Shown here piece after piece: positions 7,950 to 15,031 of a stretch of 20,098 nucleotides of DNA (position 1 is its first letter; each line of letters opens with the position of its first letter). Both the position numbers and the translations under genes were made by a program. The stretch is from contig JAFGNQ010000206.1 in NCBI GenBank assembly GCA_016926925.1, forward strand, positions 1-20,098, in the 5' to 3' direction. A model generated the notes under the pieces. The model had not been told where the DNA came from, ran no database searches, and worked only from the letters and a program-made list of their open reading frames with translations. This stretch comes from Candidatus Aminicenantota bacterium (GTDB taxonomy: Bacteria; Acidobacteriota; Aminicenantia; Aminicenantales; Aminicenantaceae).

Positions 7950-7978
7950 TTGACATTCTTAATATTTTGGCTTATATT
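7950..7978 (+). promoter_or_regulatory. Near-consensus sigma70 promoter of the DUF2089 operon
   Basis: TTGACA (7950-7955), a 17-base spacer and TATATT (7973-7978). This is the best promoter in the window. The transcript should start near 7985, about 23 bases before the ATG at 8008, which has AGGA seven bases upstream. Confidence 0.8.
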
Positions 7979-8007
7979 AATGAAGAATCTTGATTTAGGA
8001 AAAACAA

Positions 8008-8376
8008 ATGGCAGAAGATTGGCATGAACTGACAAAAATCAGCCGCGGCGCGCCTCTCCTCATAGAGCGCGTGCGGCTCCTCGAAAGCAACATCGCTCTG
8101 GAGGGAAGCTTCGAGCTGCCTCCTTTGGCACGCTTGACTATGGAAGACCAAATCTTCGTGACGGCCTTCCTCAGAAGCCACGGATCCATCAAAGACATGG
8201 AAGAACTCTTCGGCATCAGCTACCCCACCGTGAAAAACAGGCTGAACAGAATCGCACACCAACTTGAATTCGTCGAAATCAATCCGCCGTTACCCAAGAG
8301 TGAAATACTGGAGAAGCTCGAAAAAGGCGAATTGTCGGTCGAAGAAGCCCTTAAAAAGCTGCGAGGTGAAGGATGA
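8008..8376 (+). CDS. DUF2089-like DNA-binding protein lacking the zinc cysteines
   Basis: 122 residues. The middle matches DUF2089 closely: GSFELPPLARLT, a hydrophobic helix (QIFVTAFLRSHGSIKDMEEL), then FGISYPTVKNRLNRI, a helix-turn-helix of sigma-region-4 style. The C-terminus (SEILEKLEKGELSVEEALKKL) is a SHOCT-like helical pair. Typical DUF2089 proteins start with a zinc ribbon of two CxxC pairs; here the corresponding segment (KISRGAPLLIERVRLLES) has no cysteine, so metal binding is lost. It is probably a transcription regulator, perhaps of its own promoter with its palindrome. It is first of four plus-strand genes and overlaps the next by ATGA. The family call is firm, the role inferred. 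Confidence 0.85.
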   Translation: MAEDWHELTKISRGAPLLIERVRLLESNIALEGSFELPPLARLTMEDQIFVTAFLRSHGSIKDMEELFGISYPTVKNRLNRIAHQLEFVEINPPLPKSEILEKLEKGELSVEEALKKLRGEG

Positions 8377-8648
8377 TACCCATGATGATGCACTTGCATT
8401 TTTCGGAGAAAGGGAAAAAGAAGTTCAGGCTTATCATTCCCCTGTTTCTGGTGTGGATCATTCTTTTCGCCCTGCTTCTTGTCATGCTTCCTTTTATCTT
8501 GGTTGCGAGTCTTCTCGCGTGGCCGAGCGGCTACGGCAGGGTTATTCTCGGAACAATTCCCATGCTTTTCTCTGTACTCTGGGCCCTTTCCGGACTCAAA
8601 ATCCATATTGAAAGCAGAGACAAGCTGGTGTACCTGGTCATGAAATGA
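8373..8648 (+). CDS. Small two-helix membrane protein
   Basis: 91 residues. A basic N-terminal segment (HFSEKGKKKFR) leads into a long hydrophobic helix (about 20-49) and, after WPSGYGR, a second helix (about 57-74), ending in a charged tail. It matches no family I can name. Its ATG overlaps the stop of the DUF2089-like gene by four bases (ATGA), with GAGGTGAAGG directly upstream, so the two are translationally coupled. The basic N-terminus predicts both ends in the cytoplasm. In this setting it could be the membrane partner or anchor of the DUF2089/SHOCT proteins, which is inference only. Confidence 0.75.
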   Translation: MIPMMMHLHFSEKGKKKFRLIIPLFLVWIILFALLLVMLPFILVASLLAWPSGYGRVILGTIPMLFSVLWALSGLKIHIESRDKLVYLVMK

Positions 8649-8659
8649 GGGAGGATAAA

Positions 8660-8746
8660 TTGAAAAGACACAAGGGATTCATAAATATCAGGTTGTTGGT
8701 TCTATTGGTCTTGATTATCATCTTTTCACTTTGTGTTATAGGATGA
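8660..8746 (+). CDS. Single-helix membrane microprotein (28 residues, or 33 from an upstream ATG)
   Basis: Between the two-helix protein and the SHOCT gene, a TTG start (8660-8662) lies five bases after a strong GGGAGG and opens a frame encoding MKRHKGFINIR and then a pure hydrophobic helix (LLVLLVLIIIFSLCVIG), ending at TGA 8744-8746. The same frame also begins at an ATG at 8645, which overlaps the preceding stop as ATGA, giving 33 residues (MREDK added). Basic N-terminus followed by one TM helix is the classic layout of small regulatory membrane proteins. No family is recognised. The evidence is the ribosome site, the coupling and the composition; it would be missed by most gene finders because of its size. 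Confidence 0.55.
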   Translation: MKRHKGFINIRLLVLLVLIIIFSLCVIG

Positions 8747-8784
8747 TGGTCGGCGGTTTTTATGAATAACTCAAGGAGAAAGAA

Positions 8785-9201
8785 ATGAAAGAAGAACGAC
8801 GCAAAATCTTGGATATGCTGGCGGATGGAAAAATTTCCGTGGATGAGGCGGAGAGGTTGCTTGCGGCCCTCACCTCGGATGAACCCGAACAGGAAAAAGG
8901 CCGAGTGGAGAAAGCCCACTTGAAGTACCTGCGGATCCTGGTTGAACCCGGACCCAATAGTGTGGATGGAGAAAAGGTCAACATCCGCGTGCCCATAAAG
9001 TTGATTCGGGCCGGCCTCAAATGGGCAACATTCATACCCAAGAGCGCTCAAGGAAAGGTAGATAAAGCCCTTCACGAACAGGGCATCGACATGGATTTTT
9101 CGAACCTCAAACCCGAAGATCTGGAGGATCTGGTCACAAACCTCAACGATCTGACCGTCGATGTCGAGGGAAAGGAAAAAGTCAAGATATTTTGCGAGTG
9201 A
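8785..9201 (+). CDS. SHOCT-like domain protein
   Basis: 138 residues with a strong AAGGAG ribosome site before the ATG. Residues 1-32 (MKEERRKILDMLADGKISVD, then EAERLLAAL) are a SHOCT-like helical hairpin of the sort that precedes DUF4097 domains in YvlB-type proteins and follows DUF2089 domains. The middle (LKYLRILVEPG, EKVNIRVPIKLIRAGLKW) contains two strands and an amphipathic segment, and the acidic end (NLKPEDLEDLVTNLNDLTVD) a helix and strand. No TM or signal is seen, so it is cytoplasmic or membrane-associated. It closes the operon, ending 13 bases before the convergent GntR gene. The DUF4097 half that such proteins often carry is encoded separately in the facing operon. The molecular role is unknown. 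Confidence 0.8.
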   Translation: MKEERRKILDMLADGKISVDEAERLLAALTSDEPEQEKGRVEKAHLKYLRILVEPGPNSVDGEKVNIRVPIKLIRAGLKWATFIPKSAQGKVDKALHEQGIDMDFSNLKPEDLEDLVTNLNDLTVDVEGKEKVKIFCE

Positions 9202-9214
9202 TTCAGGTCGGATT

Positions 9215-10189
9215 TCAGATGACTTCGGAAATCCTCTCTTTGATCACCCGGAGAGACATGGCATCTACCCTGTCGAAGACATTGAGTACTGGAAAATCTA
9301 CCGGCGCTTTCTTTTTAAGCGCCTTATAGACCGGAGGCGAAACCAGCAGGACGTTTACCGAACTCAGAATTTCTTCTACCTTCGCCTCTTCCTCAAGAAT
9401 GCAGCAAGACAGCTTGATTCCTCTTCCCAATTCGTCTTTTATCAACTCTTCCCAGAAAGAGATGGATACCCGGTCCCTGCAGATAAAACCGATTTTCGAA
9501 TCCCGACTCTGGGACATCAGCATTTTCCTTGTCTCGCTGGACATACTCGTTATCAGGACATGCATGCTGACGGGGATGCCTTCCAGTATCTTGCGAATTT
9601 CGTTGATATGGAATCCCGTTGTAATGACAGCCAGTAGTTTCTCCGGACCGGCCAGAATTTTTTCGACTTCCTCTCTCAGGTTTTGAATCAGGACCGGCTT
9701 GACGCCGAGATTGAGATAGCCCTTGAGTATTTTGGATATCTCCTTGATCTGGTAGAGGTTGCATTCCGTAAAGACTACGGTCTGTTGGGCTCCTTCTTTC
9801 TCCATTTCCTTCATCAAGCCCGCGACAATTTTTTTAACTTCAGGCAAATCAACTCCTGATCGCAGCAGACGCTGGATTCCGTATTTGACGGTCTCCTTGG
9901 GGTCGGCCTCGTGATACACATCGGGATTTATCTTGGGAATCGTCGCTCTGTGGAGAGTCACAAAAGTACCCCGGCCTCTCTCCATGGAGATGAAACCTTC
10001 CTTTTCCAGCTCTTTATAAGCCTTGCGAACGGTTTCAAAATTCACCCCCAGCTCTCCTCCCAACGTGTTCACGCCGGGAAGCTGATTATTGTCCTGGATT
10101 GCCCCGGTTGAGATGTAATACTTGATCAAGTCCTTCAATTGAAGATATAAGGGCACTTTATTGCTTTTATCGATCCGCCATTTTATCAT
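9215..10189 (-). CDS. GntR-family transcription regulator with a periplasmic-binding-like C-terminal domain
   Basis: 324 residues. The first ~75 are a GntR winged helix (KVPLYLQLKDLIKYYISTGA, NNQLPGVNTLGGELGVN, FETVRKAYKELEKEGFISME, GRGTFV), close to the YtrA-type layout. The remainder (about 110-324) alternates hydrophobic strands and helices (VVFTECNLYQIKEI, PVLIQNLREEVEKI, LLAVITTGFHINEIRKI, GFICRDRVSISFWEEL, NVLLVSPPVYKAL), resembling a small alpha/beta ligand-binding domain. Its ligand is unknown. A GGGGA lies about nine bases before the ATG and a promoter further up. It is divergent to the penicillin-acylase gene, whose upstream region has two inverted repeats, so it is the obvious candidate regulator of that operon and of itself. 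It converges on the SHOCT gene. Confidence 0.85.
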   Translation of the reverse strand: MIKWRIDKSNKVPLYLQLKDLIKYYISTGAIQDNNQLPGVNTLGGELGVNFETVRKAYKELEKEGFISMERGRGTFVTLHRATIPKINPDVYHEADPKETVKYGIQRLLRSGVDLPEVKKIVAGLMKEMEKEGAQQTVVFTECNLYQIKEISKILKGYLNLGVKPVLIQNLREEVEKILAGPEKLLAVITTGFHINEIRKILEGIPVSMHVLITSMSSETRKMLMSQSRDSKIGFICRDRVSISFWEELIKDELGRGIKLSCCILEEEAKVEEILSSVNVLLVSPPVYKALKKKAPVDFPVLNVFDRVDAMSLRVIKERISEVI

Positions 10190-10225
10190 GCTTTTTGTCC
10201 CCTTTAACGAGCATTTGATAAAAAT

Positions 10226-10252
10226 ATTATATAACTATAAAACTTAAGTCAA
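10226..10252 (-). promoter_or_regulatory. Promoter of the GntR regulator gene
   Basis: On the minus strand TTGACT (10247-10252) and TATAAT (10226-10231) are separated by 15 bases, slightly short, within a very AT-rich stretch. An 8-bp palindrome ACTTAAGT (10242-10249) overlaps the -35 box and could be an operator half. Confidence 0.45.
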
Positions 10253-10378
10253 GAAAGTCTTATATTTTCCCTCACCCGAATCTCCTAATCAAAAGAATGC
10301 ATCAGATTACCCTGCAACGAAGGCTTTGTAGCAAGATCGGCTCGCCCGTAGGGTAAAAAATGGAGACAATAAGATTAG

Positions 10379-10392
10379 ATTCTCTTGAGAAT
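10379..10392. repeat. Inverted repeat ATTCTC-TT-GAGAAT upstream of the acylase gene
   Basis: Six-bp perfect arms around two bases, 83 bases upstream of the acylase start. With the next inverted repeat it forms a compact pair of possible regulator sites. Confidence 0.4.
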
Positions 10393-10396
10393 GATA

Positions 10397-10436
10397 GTGT
10401 CGACATTTTTTATGATTAATCCAGGTTAGTCGACAC
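10397..10436. repeat. Inverted repeat GTGTCGAC ... GTCGACAC upstream of the acylase gene
   Basis: Eight-bp perfect arms (10397-10404 and 10429-10436) separated by 24 bases that contain TATGAT (10411-10416), a possible -10 box. The arms end 38 bases before the acylase ATG. Both arms contain the self-complementary GTCGAC. A regulator bound to both arms would straddle the promoter. No T-run follows, so a terminator is unlikely. Confidence 0.5.
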
Positions 10437-10474
10437 ACCCGGGAAAAAATGGTATAGAAAAAGGGGAAATCAAA

Positions 10475-12901
10475 ATGAATACTACAACGATGAAAAACAT
10501 TCGGTTATTTTTTACAGCACTTGTTTGCCTCTTGTTTCTCACTCCGGGGATCACGGCATCCGTTCCGGAAAAAGAGACGTTGAAGGTCGCAGGAATAAGC
10601 GCTCCCGTCACCATCATCAAAGACCCTTGGGGCATTGCGCACATCTATGCCCAAAACCAGCGGGACCTTTTCTTCGCACAGGGCTACAGCGTCGCTAAGG
10701 ACAGGCTCTTCCAGCTCGAAATCTGGAGGCGTCAGGCTACGGGCACGCTCTCCGAGATACTGGGACCGAGAGCGCTCAAAAAGGACATCGGAGCCCGTCT
10801 TTTCAAAGCCCGGGTGGATATGAAAGAGGAAATGAATCACTACCATCCCGACGGAGAGGAAATCATCACCTCTTTCGTCAGGGGAATCAACGCCTATATC
10901 GACTCTGTGAATAAAAAGAAAGATCGGCTGCCAATGGAATTCCGGCTGCTCGGCATCCGGCCGGGGCACTGGACTCCTGAAGTGGTTGTATCTCGACATA
11001 ACGGACTCTTCAGGAACGCAGGCATGGAAGTGGCCGTCGCCCGAACAGTACATATCATGGGTTCCGAAAGTGTGCAGGAACTTCTCACGCTCGAGCCGGA
11101 GATGCCGAATCTGGAATCTGCAGAGGGAATGGATCTTTCTCTCATTCCCGAAAGCGTTCTCGAGCTCTACACCGCATCCCGGTCGCCGGTTACATTCCTG
11201 CCCGAGGATATCGTCGCACAGGAATTCAGAGCCAAGCTCCCTGCGGAGGTCGAAAGAGACTCCGCTTGCGACAATTCGTACGGGGAATTGCGTTTCGAGA
11301 GCAACAACTGGGTCGTTTCCGGCCGGTGCACCTTCAGCGGCTTCCCGTTCATGGCCAACGACCCGCACCGCATGCACCAGATCCCGTCGCTCAGGTACTG
11401 GGCTCACCTGAACGGTCCGGGCTGGAACGTCATCGGCGGCGGAGAGCCCTGCCTGCCTGGAATCTCCATCGGGCACAACGAGTACGGGGCATGGGGACTG
11501 ACCATCTTTTCCACTGACCAGGAAGACATCTATGTTTATGACTCAAATCCCTCCGATCGCGGTCAGTACAAATACAAAGGAACCTGGGAAACGATGACTG
11601 TCATTCAGGAAAGAATCCCGGTCAAAGGCCAAGATCCGGTATTGGCGGACCTCAAGTTCACGCGGCATGGCCCCGTACTTTATGAGGACAGGGAAAACAA
11701 TAAAATTTATGCGCTGCGTGCAGCCTGGCTCGAGATCGGAGGATCTCCCTATCTTGCCAGCCTGCGTATGGATCAGGCGAAATCCTGGGAGGAATTCCGG
11801 CATGCCTGCAGTTTTTCCAACACCCCTTCGGAAAACATGGTCTGGGCCGATGCAGCCGACAATATCGGCTGGCAGGCCGTCGGGATCACACCCCTGCGCC
11901 ACGGATGGAGCGGCCTGCTCCCCGTTCCGGGAGACGGGAGATTCGAATGGGACGGCTACCTTCCGATAAAGGAACTCCCCCATATCCTCAATCCGGCTGA
12001 GGGATTCTTCGCAACGGCCAACCAGAACAACGTCCCCCGGGGATATCCGCATATCATCGGATTCATCTGGTCGGATCCCTTCCGGTTCTCCCGGATAACG
12101 GAAGTGCTCGGCTCAGGCCGGAAGTTCACCATGACCGACATGATGGAGCTCCAGTACGATTTTCTCTCCCTTCCGGCGAGGACGCTCGTTCCTCTCCTCA
12201 AAGGATCGCCTTCAGTCGATGAAAAAACGGAAAAAGCACGCCGACTCCTGTTGTCCTGGAATTTTGTGATGAGCCGGGACTCTGTGGAAGCAACGATCTA
12301 TCAGAGCTGGGAGCGACGCCTCTCCGAGAACGTCTGGAATCTTTTCATTCCGGAAAAAGCTGGAGCCGTGTTCCCCTACAAGTCGCTAAGGAAAATGATC
12401 GATTTCTTGACAGCACCCGACAGCCGGTTCGGGCCGGACCCGGTTGAAGGTCGAGACACTCTTCTCATCAAAAGTCTCGAGCAGGCTGTACATGACATCA
12501 CGGAAAGGCTCGGACCCGAGATGGAGAAATGGAGCTACGGCCAGGAAAAGTTTCATCACATCCGAATCAAACACCTCCTTTCCGATACCGTCAATAAAGG
12601 CTTGAGGCATAAACTCGACGTCGGGCCCGAGCCTCAGGGAGGGAACAGCTATACGGTGAACAACACGACCGGCGGGTACAACCAGACTGCAGGAGCCTCC
12701 TTCCGGCTGATCGCCGACCTGGAAAACTGGGACCGCTCTCTTGGGACGAACGCACCCGGACAGTCAGGCGACCCGGACAGCCCCCATTATTCCGACCTGT
12801 TCCGATTGTGGGCCAAAAGAAAATACTTTCCCGTCCTCTTCTCAAAGGATAAAATCCTTTCGTCTTCCGAAAAGATCACATTCTTGGAGCCCGGCGATTG
12901 A
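10475..12901 (+). CDS. Secreted penicillin-acylase-family (Ntn) amidohydrolase
   Basis: 808 residues. A signal peptide (MKNIRLFFTALVCLLFL, likely cleavage after ITA at 28) sends it to the periplasm. The family order is complete: DPWGIAHIYA (50-59), FAQGYSVAKDRLFQLEIWRR (67-86), the alpha chain, then ESNNWVVSG, in which S276 becomes the N-terminal nucleophile of the beta chain after self-cleavage. After it come NDPHR (295-299), GEPCLPGISIGHNEYGAWGLT, TRHGPVL, and FATANQNN with the oxyanion asparagine. These enzymes cleave amide bonds of penicillins, acyl-homoserine lactones or other N-acyl compounds; the substrate cannot be read from sequence. GGGGA lies nine bases before the ATG. It probably forms an operon with the metalloprotease-like gene, 14 bases downstream, under the divergent GntR gene. 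Confidence 0.93.
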   Translation: MNTTTMKNIRLFFTALVCLLFLTPGITASVPEKETLKVAGISAPVTIIKDPWGIAHIYAQNQRDLFFAQGYSVAKDRLFQLEIWRRQATGTLSEILGPRALKKDIGARLFKARVDMKEEMNHYHPDGEEIITSFVRGINAYIDSVNKKKDRLPMEFRLLGIRPGHWTPEVVVSRHNGLFRNAGMEVAVARTVHIMGSESVQELLTLEPEMPNLESAEGMDLSLIPESVLELYTASRSPVTFLPEDIVAQEFRAKLPAEVERDSACDNSYGELRFESNNWVVSGRCTFSGFPFMANDPHRMHQIPSLRYWAHLNGPGWNVIGGGEPCLPGISIGHNEYGAWGLTIFSTDQEDIYVYDSNPSDRGQYKYKGTWETMTVIQERIPVKGQDPVLADLKFTRHGPVLYEDRENNKIYALRAAWLEIGGSPYLASLRMDQAKSWEEFRHACSFSNTPSENMVWADAADNIGWQAVGITPLRHGWSGLLPVPGDGRFEWDGYLPIKELPHILNPAEGFFATANQNNVPRGYPHIIGFIWSDPFRFSRITEVLGSGRKFTMTDMMELQYDFLSLPARTLVPLLKGSPSVDEKTEKARRLLLSWNFVMSRDSVEATIYQSWERRLSENVWNLFIPEKAGAVFPYKSLRKMIDFLTAPDSRFGPDPVEGRDTLLIKSLEQAVHDITERLGPEMEKWSYGQEKFHHIRIKHLLSDTVNKGLRHKLDVGPEPQGGNSYTVNNTTGGYNQTAGASFRLIADLENWDRSLGTNAPGQSGDPDSPHYSDLFRLWAKRKYFPVLFSKDKILSSSEKITFLEPGD

Positions 12902-12915
12902 GGCAGGAGACTACG

Positions 12916-13773
12916 ATGAGAAAGACAGCAGCGTCATTATGTATGCTGATCACGATTGCAGCCAATGGCTTCGGGCAATCTGAAAGGCAGGACCTCATCG
13001 CCAAGAAATACGAGAGCGGCCTGCAGAAAATCATCGAGCTTCAGAAGAAAATCCGAAAAATCCATCCTTTGTTGAAAAAGTTCTACCCCGTGACCATTGT
13101 CGAAGACAAGGAATTTTTCCTGTTCGATGTGAATCCCAAAAACACGCGGTATGATTTCATCAAGGCTACCCGGCCGGCTATGATCGTGCCCAAAGGAATT
13201 AGGGCCGCATTCCCGTTGGATTTTTATGACGACAAAATGGCCTGTGTGGTCACGGGCGATGTGTTCGACGACCTCGGCGGGTATGCCACCATCTTCCATG
13301 AATTCATCCACTGCGCCCAGATGGAATGCTGCGAACAGAAACTCAAACCCGGTCTGGGTGTTGCCCGAAAAGCGCAGGCGGCGAAAGACTTCATGTGGGA
13401 GCTCAACCATCCTTTTCCCTACGAAGACAATGATTTTGAGGAGGTCTACACGATATTTCTGGAGCTGGCATCAAAGAAGGATGCGGCCGGCGTTAGCCGA
13501 TGCCGGACTTATCTTAAGGAAATGCTGAATGTCCCTGATTATGAGTACATGGTCTGGCAGGAATGGAAAGAGGGCTTTGCCCGTCTGATAGAGAACCGGG
13601 TCAGAAAAGTGCTCGGCCTGGAAGAAAATCACGGAGGATCGGAAGCACCTTACAGCCGCGTCAGCTTCTACGAAGGCGGCTCTCGATATATCGAGACGCT
13701 CTTCGATGCGGACAAGGAGCTCGAGCAGGACATTGAGGAACTGTTCCACCGGATGTTTCGCGGGGATCGGTAG
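12916..13773 (+). CDS. Secreted HExxH zinc-metalloprotease-like protein
   Basis: 285 residues from the ATG at 12916, chosen for AGGAGA six bases upstream; an in-frame TTG at 12898 overlaps the acylase stop and has no ribosome site. The N-terminus (RKTAASLCMLITIAANGFG) is a signal peptide. The motif HEFIH (128-132), in YATIFHEFIHCAQ, is a zinc-binding HExxH. A conserved-looking EGFARLIENRV (E219) about 87 residues later could supply the third ligand, as in gluzincins. A cysteine pair in MECCEQ follows the motif. I cannot name the family. It sits 14 bases after the acylase gene, so both are probably secreted together and act on related peptide or amide substrates. Confidence 0.75.
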   Translation: MRKTAASLCMLITIAANGFGQSERQDLIAKKYESGLQKIIELQKKIRKIHPLLKKFYPVTIVEDKEFFLFDVNPKNTRYDFIKATRPAMIVPKGIRAAFPLDFYDDKMACVVTGDVFDDLGGYATIFHEFIHCAQMECCEQKLKPGLGVARKAQAAKDFMWELNHPFPYEDNDFEEVYTIFLELASKKDAAGVSRCRTYLKEMLNVPDYEYMVWQEWKEGFARLIENRVRKVLGLEENHGGSEAPYSRVSFYEGGSRYIETLFDADKELEQDIEELFHRMFRGDR

Positions 13774-13787
13774 AGTAACGTCCCTTC

Positions 13788-14147
13788 TTATTTTTGGAAC
13801 AGCATAATCGTCTCGTCTTTGATCAGGATGACGAAAGAGTAGATGCTGAGAGCGGTTCCCAGGGGAAAGCTTACAAGGTTCAGGAAGCAGAGAACCAGTG
13901 TCAGAATCCGGGCCCATTCTTTTTTCTTCTGCAATCCGAAGCCGGCGATCACTTCCGGGATGGAGAAAACCGCCACCAGTACACCTATGAATATGGCCAC
14001 GCCGCGAAGAATGTAGGTTGCTTCAATCCCAATATCGGGAATGAAAGTGACTCCGAACAGAATCCAGAATGCGACGAAGGCAGCCAGCATTCCCAATCCC
14101 CCGTAGACGATCCACAACACGGAAATGACGTTGATGTGCTTGTCCAT
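13788..14147 (-). CDS. Small multi-helix membrane protein
   Basis: 119 residues, almost wholly hydrophobic with three or four TM helices (VISVLWIVYGGLGMLAAFVA, YILRGVAIFIGVLVAVF, ILTLVLCFLNLVSFPLG, SIYSFVILI). The loop GFGLQKKKEWAR lies before the third helix. The family is uncharacterised as far as I can tell. It starts four bases after the stop of the YbjQ gene and has only a weak ribosome site (GTAGAAG), so translation is probably coupled to that gene. It is the last gene of the minus-strand run and converges on the metalloprotease gene with 14 bases between them, with no visible terminator. Confidence 0.75.
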   Translation of the reverse strand: MDKHINVISVLWIVYGGLGMLAAFVAFWILFGVTFIPDIGIEATYILRGVAIFIGVLVAVFSIPEVIAGFGLQKKKEWARILTLVLCFLNLVSFPLGTALSIYSFVILIKDETIMLFQK

Positions 14148-14151
14148 TTTT

Positions 14152-14484
14152 TTATGCTTCTACGTAGGCCACGGCCGTGCCGCTGGCACTGACCATGAGC
14201 ATGCCGCCTGACTGTCCGACCTGGATGGTCTCGTAATCCAGATCGACGCCGATGACCGCGTTGGCATTGAGTGCCCGGGCCTGCTCCTTCATTTCCCCGA
14301 TGGCAATATCCTTGGCTCGCCGCAGTTCATTCTCGTAGGCGGCCGATCTTCCACCGACGATATCTCTGATACCGGCAAAGAAATCCTTGAATATATTGGC
14401 TCCGAGAATGGCTTCTCCCGTCACGAGACCCAGATACCTGACGATTTTCTTGCCTTCGATGTTATGCGTGGTGATTACGAGCAT
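14152..14484 (-). CDS. YbjQ-family (UPF0145) heavy-metal-binding-domain protein
   Basis: 110 residues, the normal family length, starting from an ATG with a near-perfect GAGGAGGT site. The sequence follows the YbjQ family throughout: [58 protein letters not shown], and [17 protein letters not shown], with a glycine-rich strand near the end. These proteins form pentameric rings; the name refers to a proposed metal site, and no cellular role is firmly known. It lies between a Mut7-C RNase gene and a membrane-protein gene in the same orientation. Confidence 0.92.
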   Translation of the reverse strand: MLVITTHNIEGKKIVRYLGLVTGEAILGANIFKDFFAGIRDIVGGRSAAYENELRRAKDIAIGEMKEQARALNANAVIGVDLDYETIQVGQSGGMLMVSASGTAVAYVEA

Positions 14485-14527
14485 CTTACCTCCTCATTAA
14501 TATATACGTTTTTTCTCTATTATCGTT

Positions 14528-15019
14528 TTAGGCTTTCTTTTCCAGCTCGTCGAAAGGGATCTCTCTGTTTCCGAGAAGCTCGCTTATTTTGGATTCCATA
14601 TCCTCGAGATGTGTGCCCCGCCAAAAGACGCGTCCGCAACCCGGGCAGAGGGCAAAGGAGCCGGCCGTTTCATAGATAAACGGCGTCACGAGATTTTTGG
14701 CTTTTTTCCTGGACAATGCTTTCAGCAGGCTGTTGCATTCGATGCACCGGCTGTTGGGATGGACACTGTCCCAAAGATCGAAATGATTCAAGACCTCTCG
14801 AACCTGTTCTCGCCAGTCTTCGCTGTTGATGAAGAATGTTTCCGATCTGCGGGCCCGTTCGATCAAACCGGTGTCTCTCGTAACCAGAACCCGGCTTTCC
14901 TTACTGGCGATGGCCATAAGATCTTCGTCCTCGATCTTGTTGAAAAAAACGGCGTCAAACCCGAGAATTTTCAGCCATTTGGCCAGCTTCCCCAGCATGC
15001 AGTCCACAGCGAATTTCAT
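14528..15019 (-). CDS. Mut7-C (PIN-like) RNase-domain protein with zinc ribbon
   Basis: 163 residues, the usual length. The N-terminal half is PIN-like: KFAVDCMLGKLAKWLKILGFD (D6 and the G-K-L-A-x-W-L-K signature), EDEDLM, and VLVTRDTGL (D49), giving the acidic metal-binding residues. The C-terminal half is a zinc ribbon (C92, C95, C125, C128; RCIECNSLL and FALCPGCGRVFWRGTHLEDM). Mut7-C proteins are predicted RNases, known from the C-terminus of the animal exonuclease Mut-7 and as stand-alone bacterial and archaeal proteins. It begins 12 bases after the diguanylate cyclase gene with AAGGGA before the ATG, so the two are likely cotranscribed. Confidence 0.9.
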   Translation of the reverse strand: MKFAVDCMLGKLAKWLKILGFDAVFFNKIEDEDLMAIASKESRVLVTRDTGLIERARRSETFFINSEDWREQVREVLNHFDLWDSVHPNSRCIECNSLLKALSRKKAKNLVTPFIYETAGSFALCPGCGRVFWRGTHLEDMESKISELLGNREIPFDELEKKA

Positions 15020-15031
15020 GGAGTTCCCTTC

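Larger units (their letters stand above)
7590..8007. other. 418-bp divergent regulatory region between the ECF operon and the DUF2089 operon
   Basis: No gene is convincing here; short open frames on both strands have no ribosome site or family match. It holds the putative ECF-type promoter of the sigma operon (7769-7795) on the minus strand and, on the plus strand, a palindrome (7933-7946) and a near-consensus sigma70 promoter (7950-7978). The segment 7900-8000 is far more AT-rich than the neighbouring genes. Confidence 0.7.

Noticed and set aside
10360..10419. 19-codon plus-strand frame in the acylase upstream region
   Set aside because: No ribosome site, and it overlaps both inverted repeats, which explain the sequence better.
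10505..11476. Long minus-strand open frame of 323 codons
   Set aside because: It is antisense to the well-supported acylase gene, with a composition typical of a shadow frame (many R, V, D and no domain).
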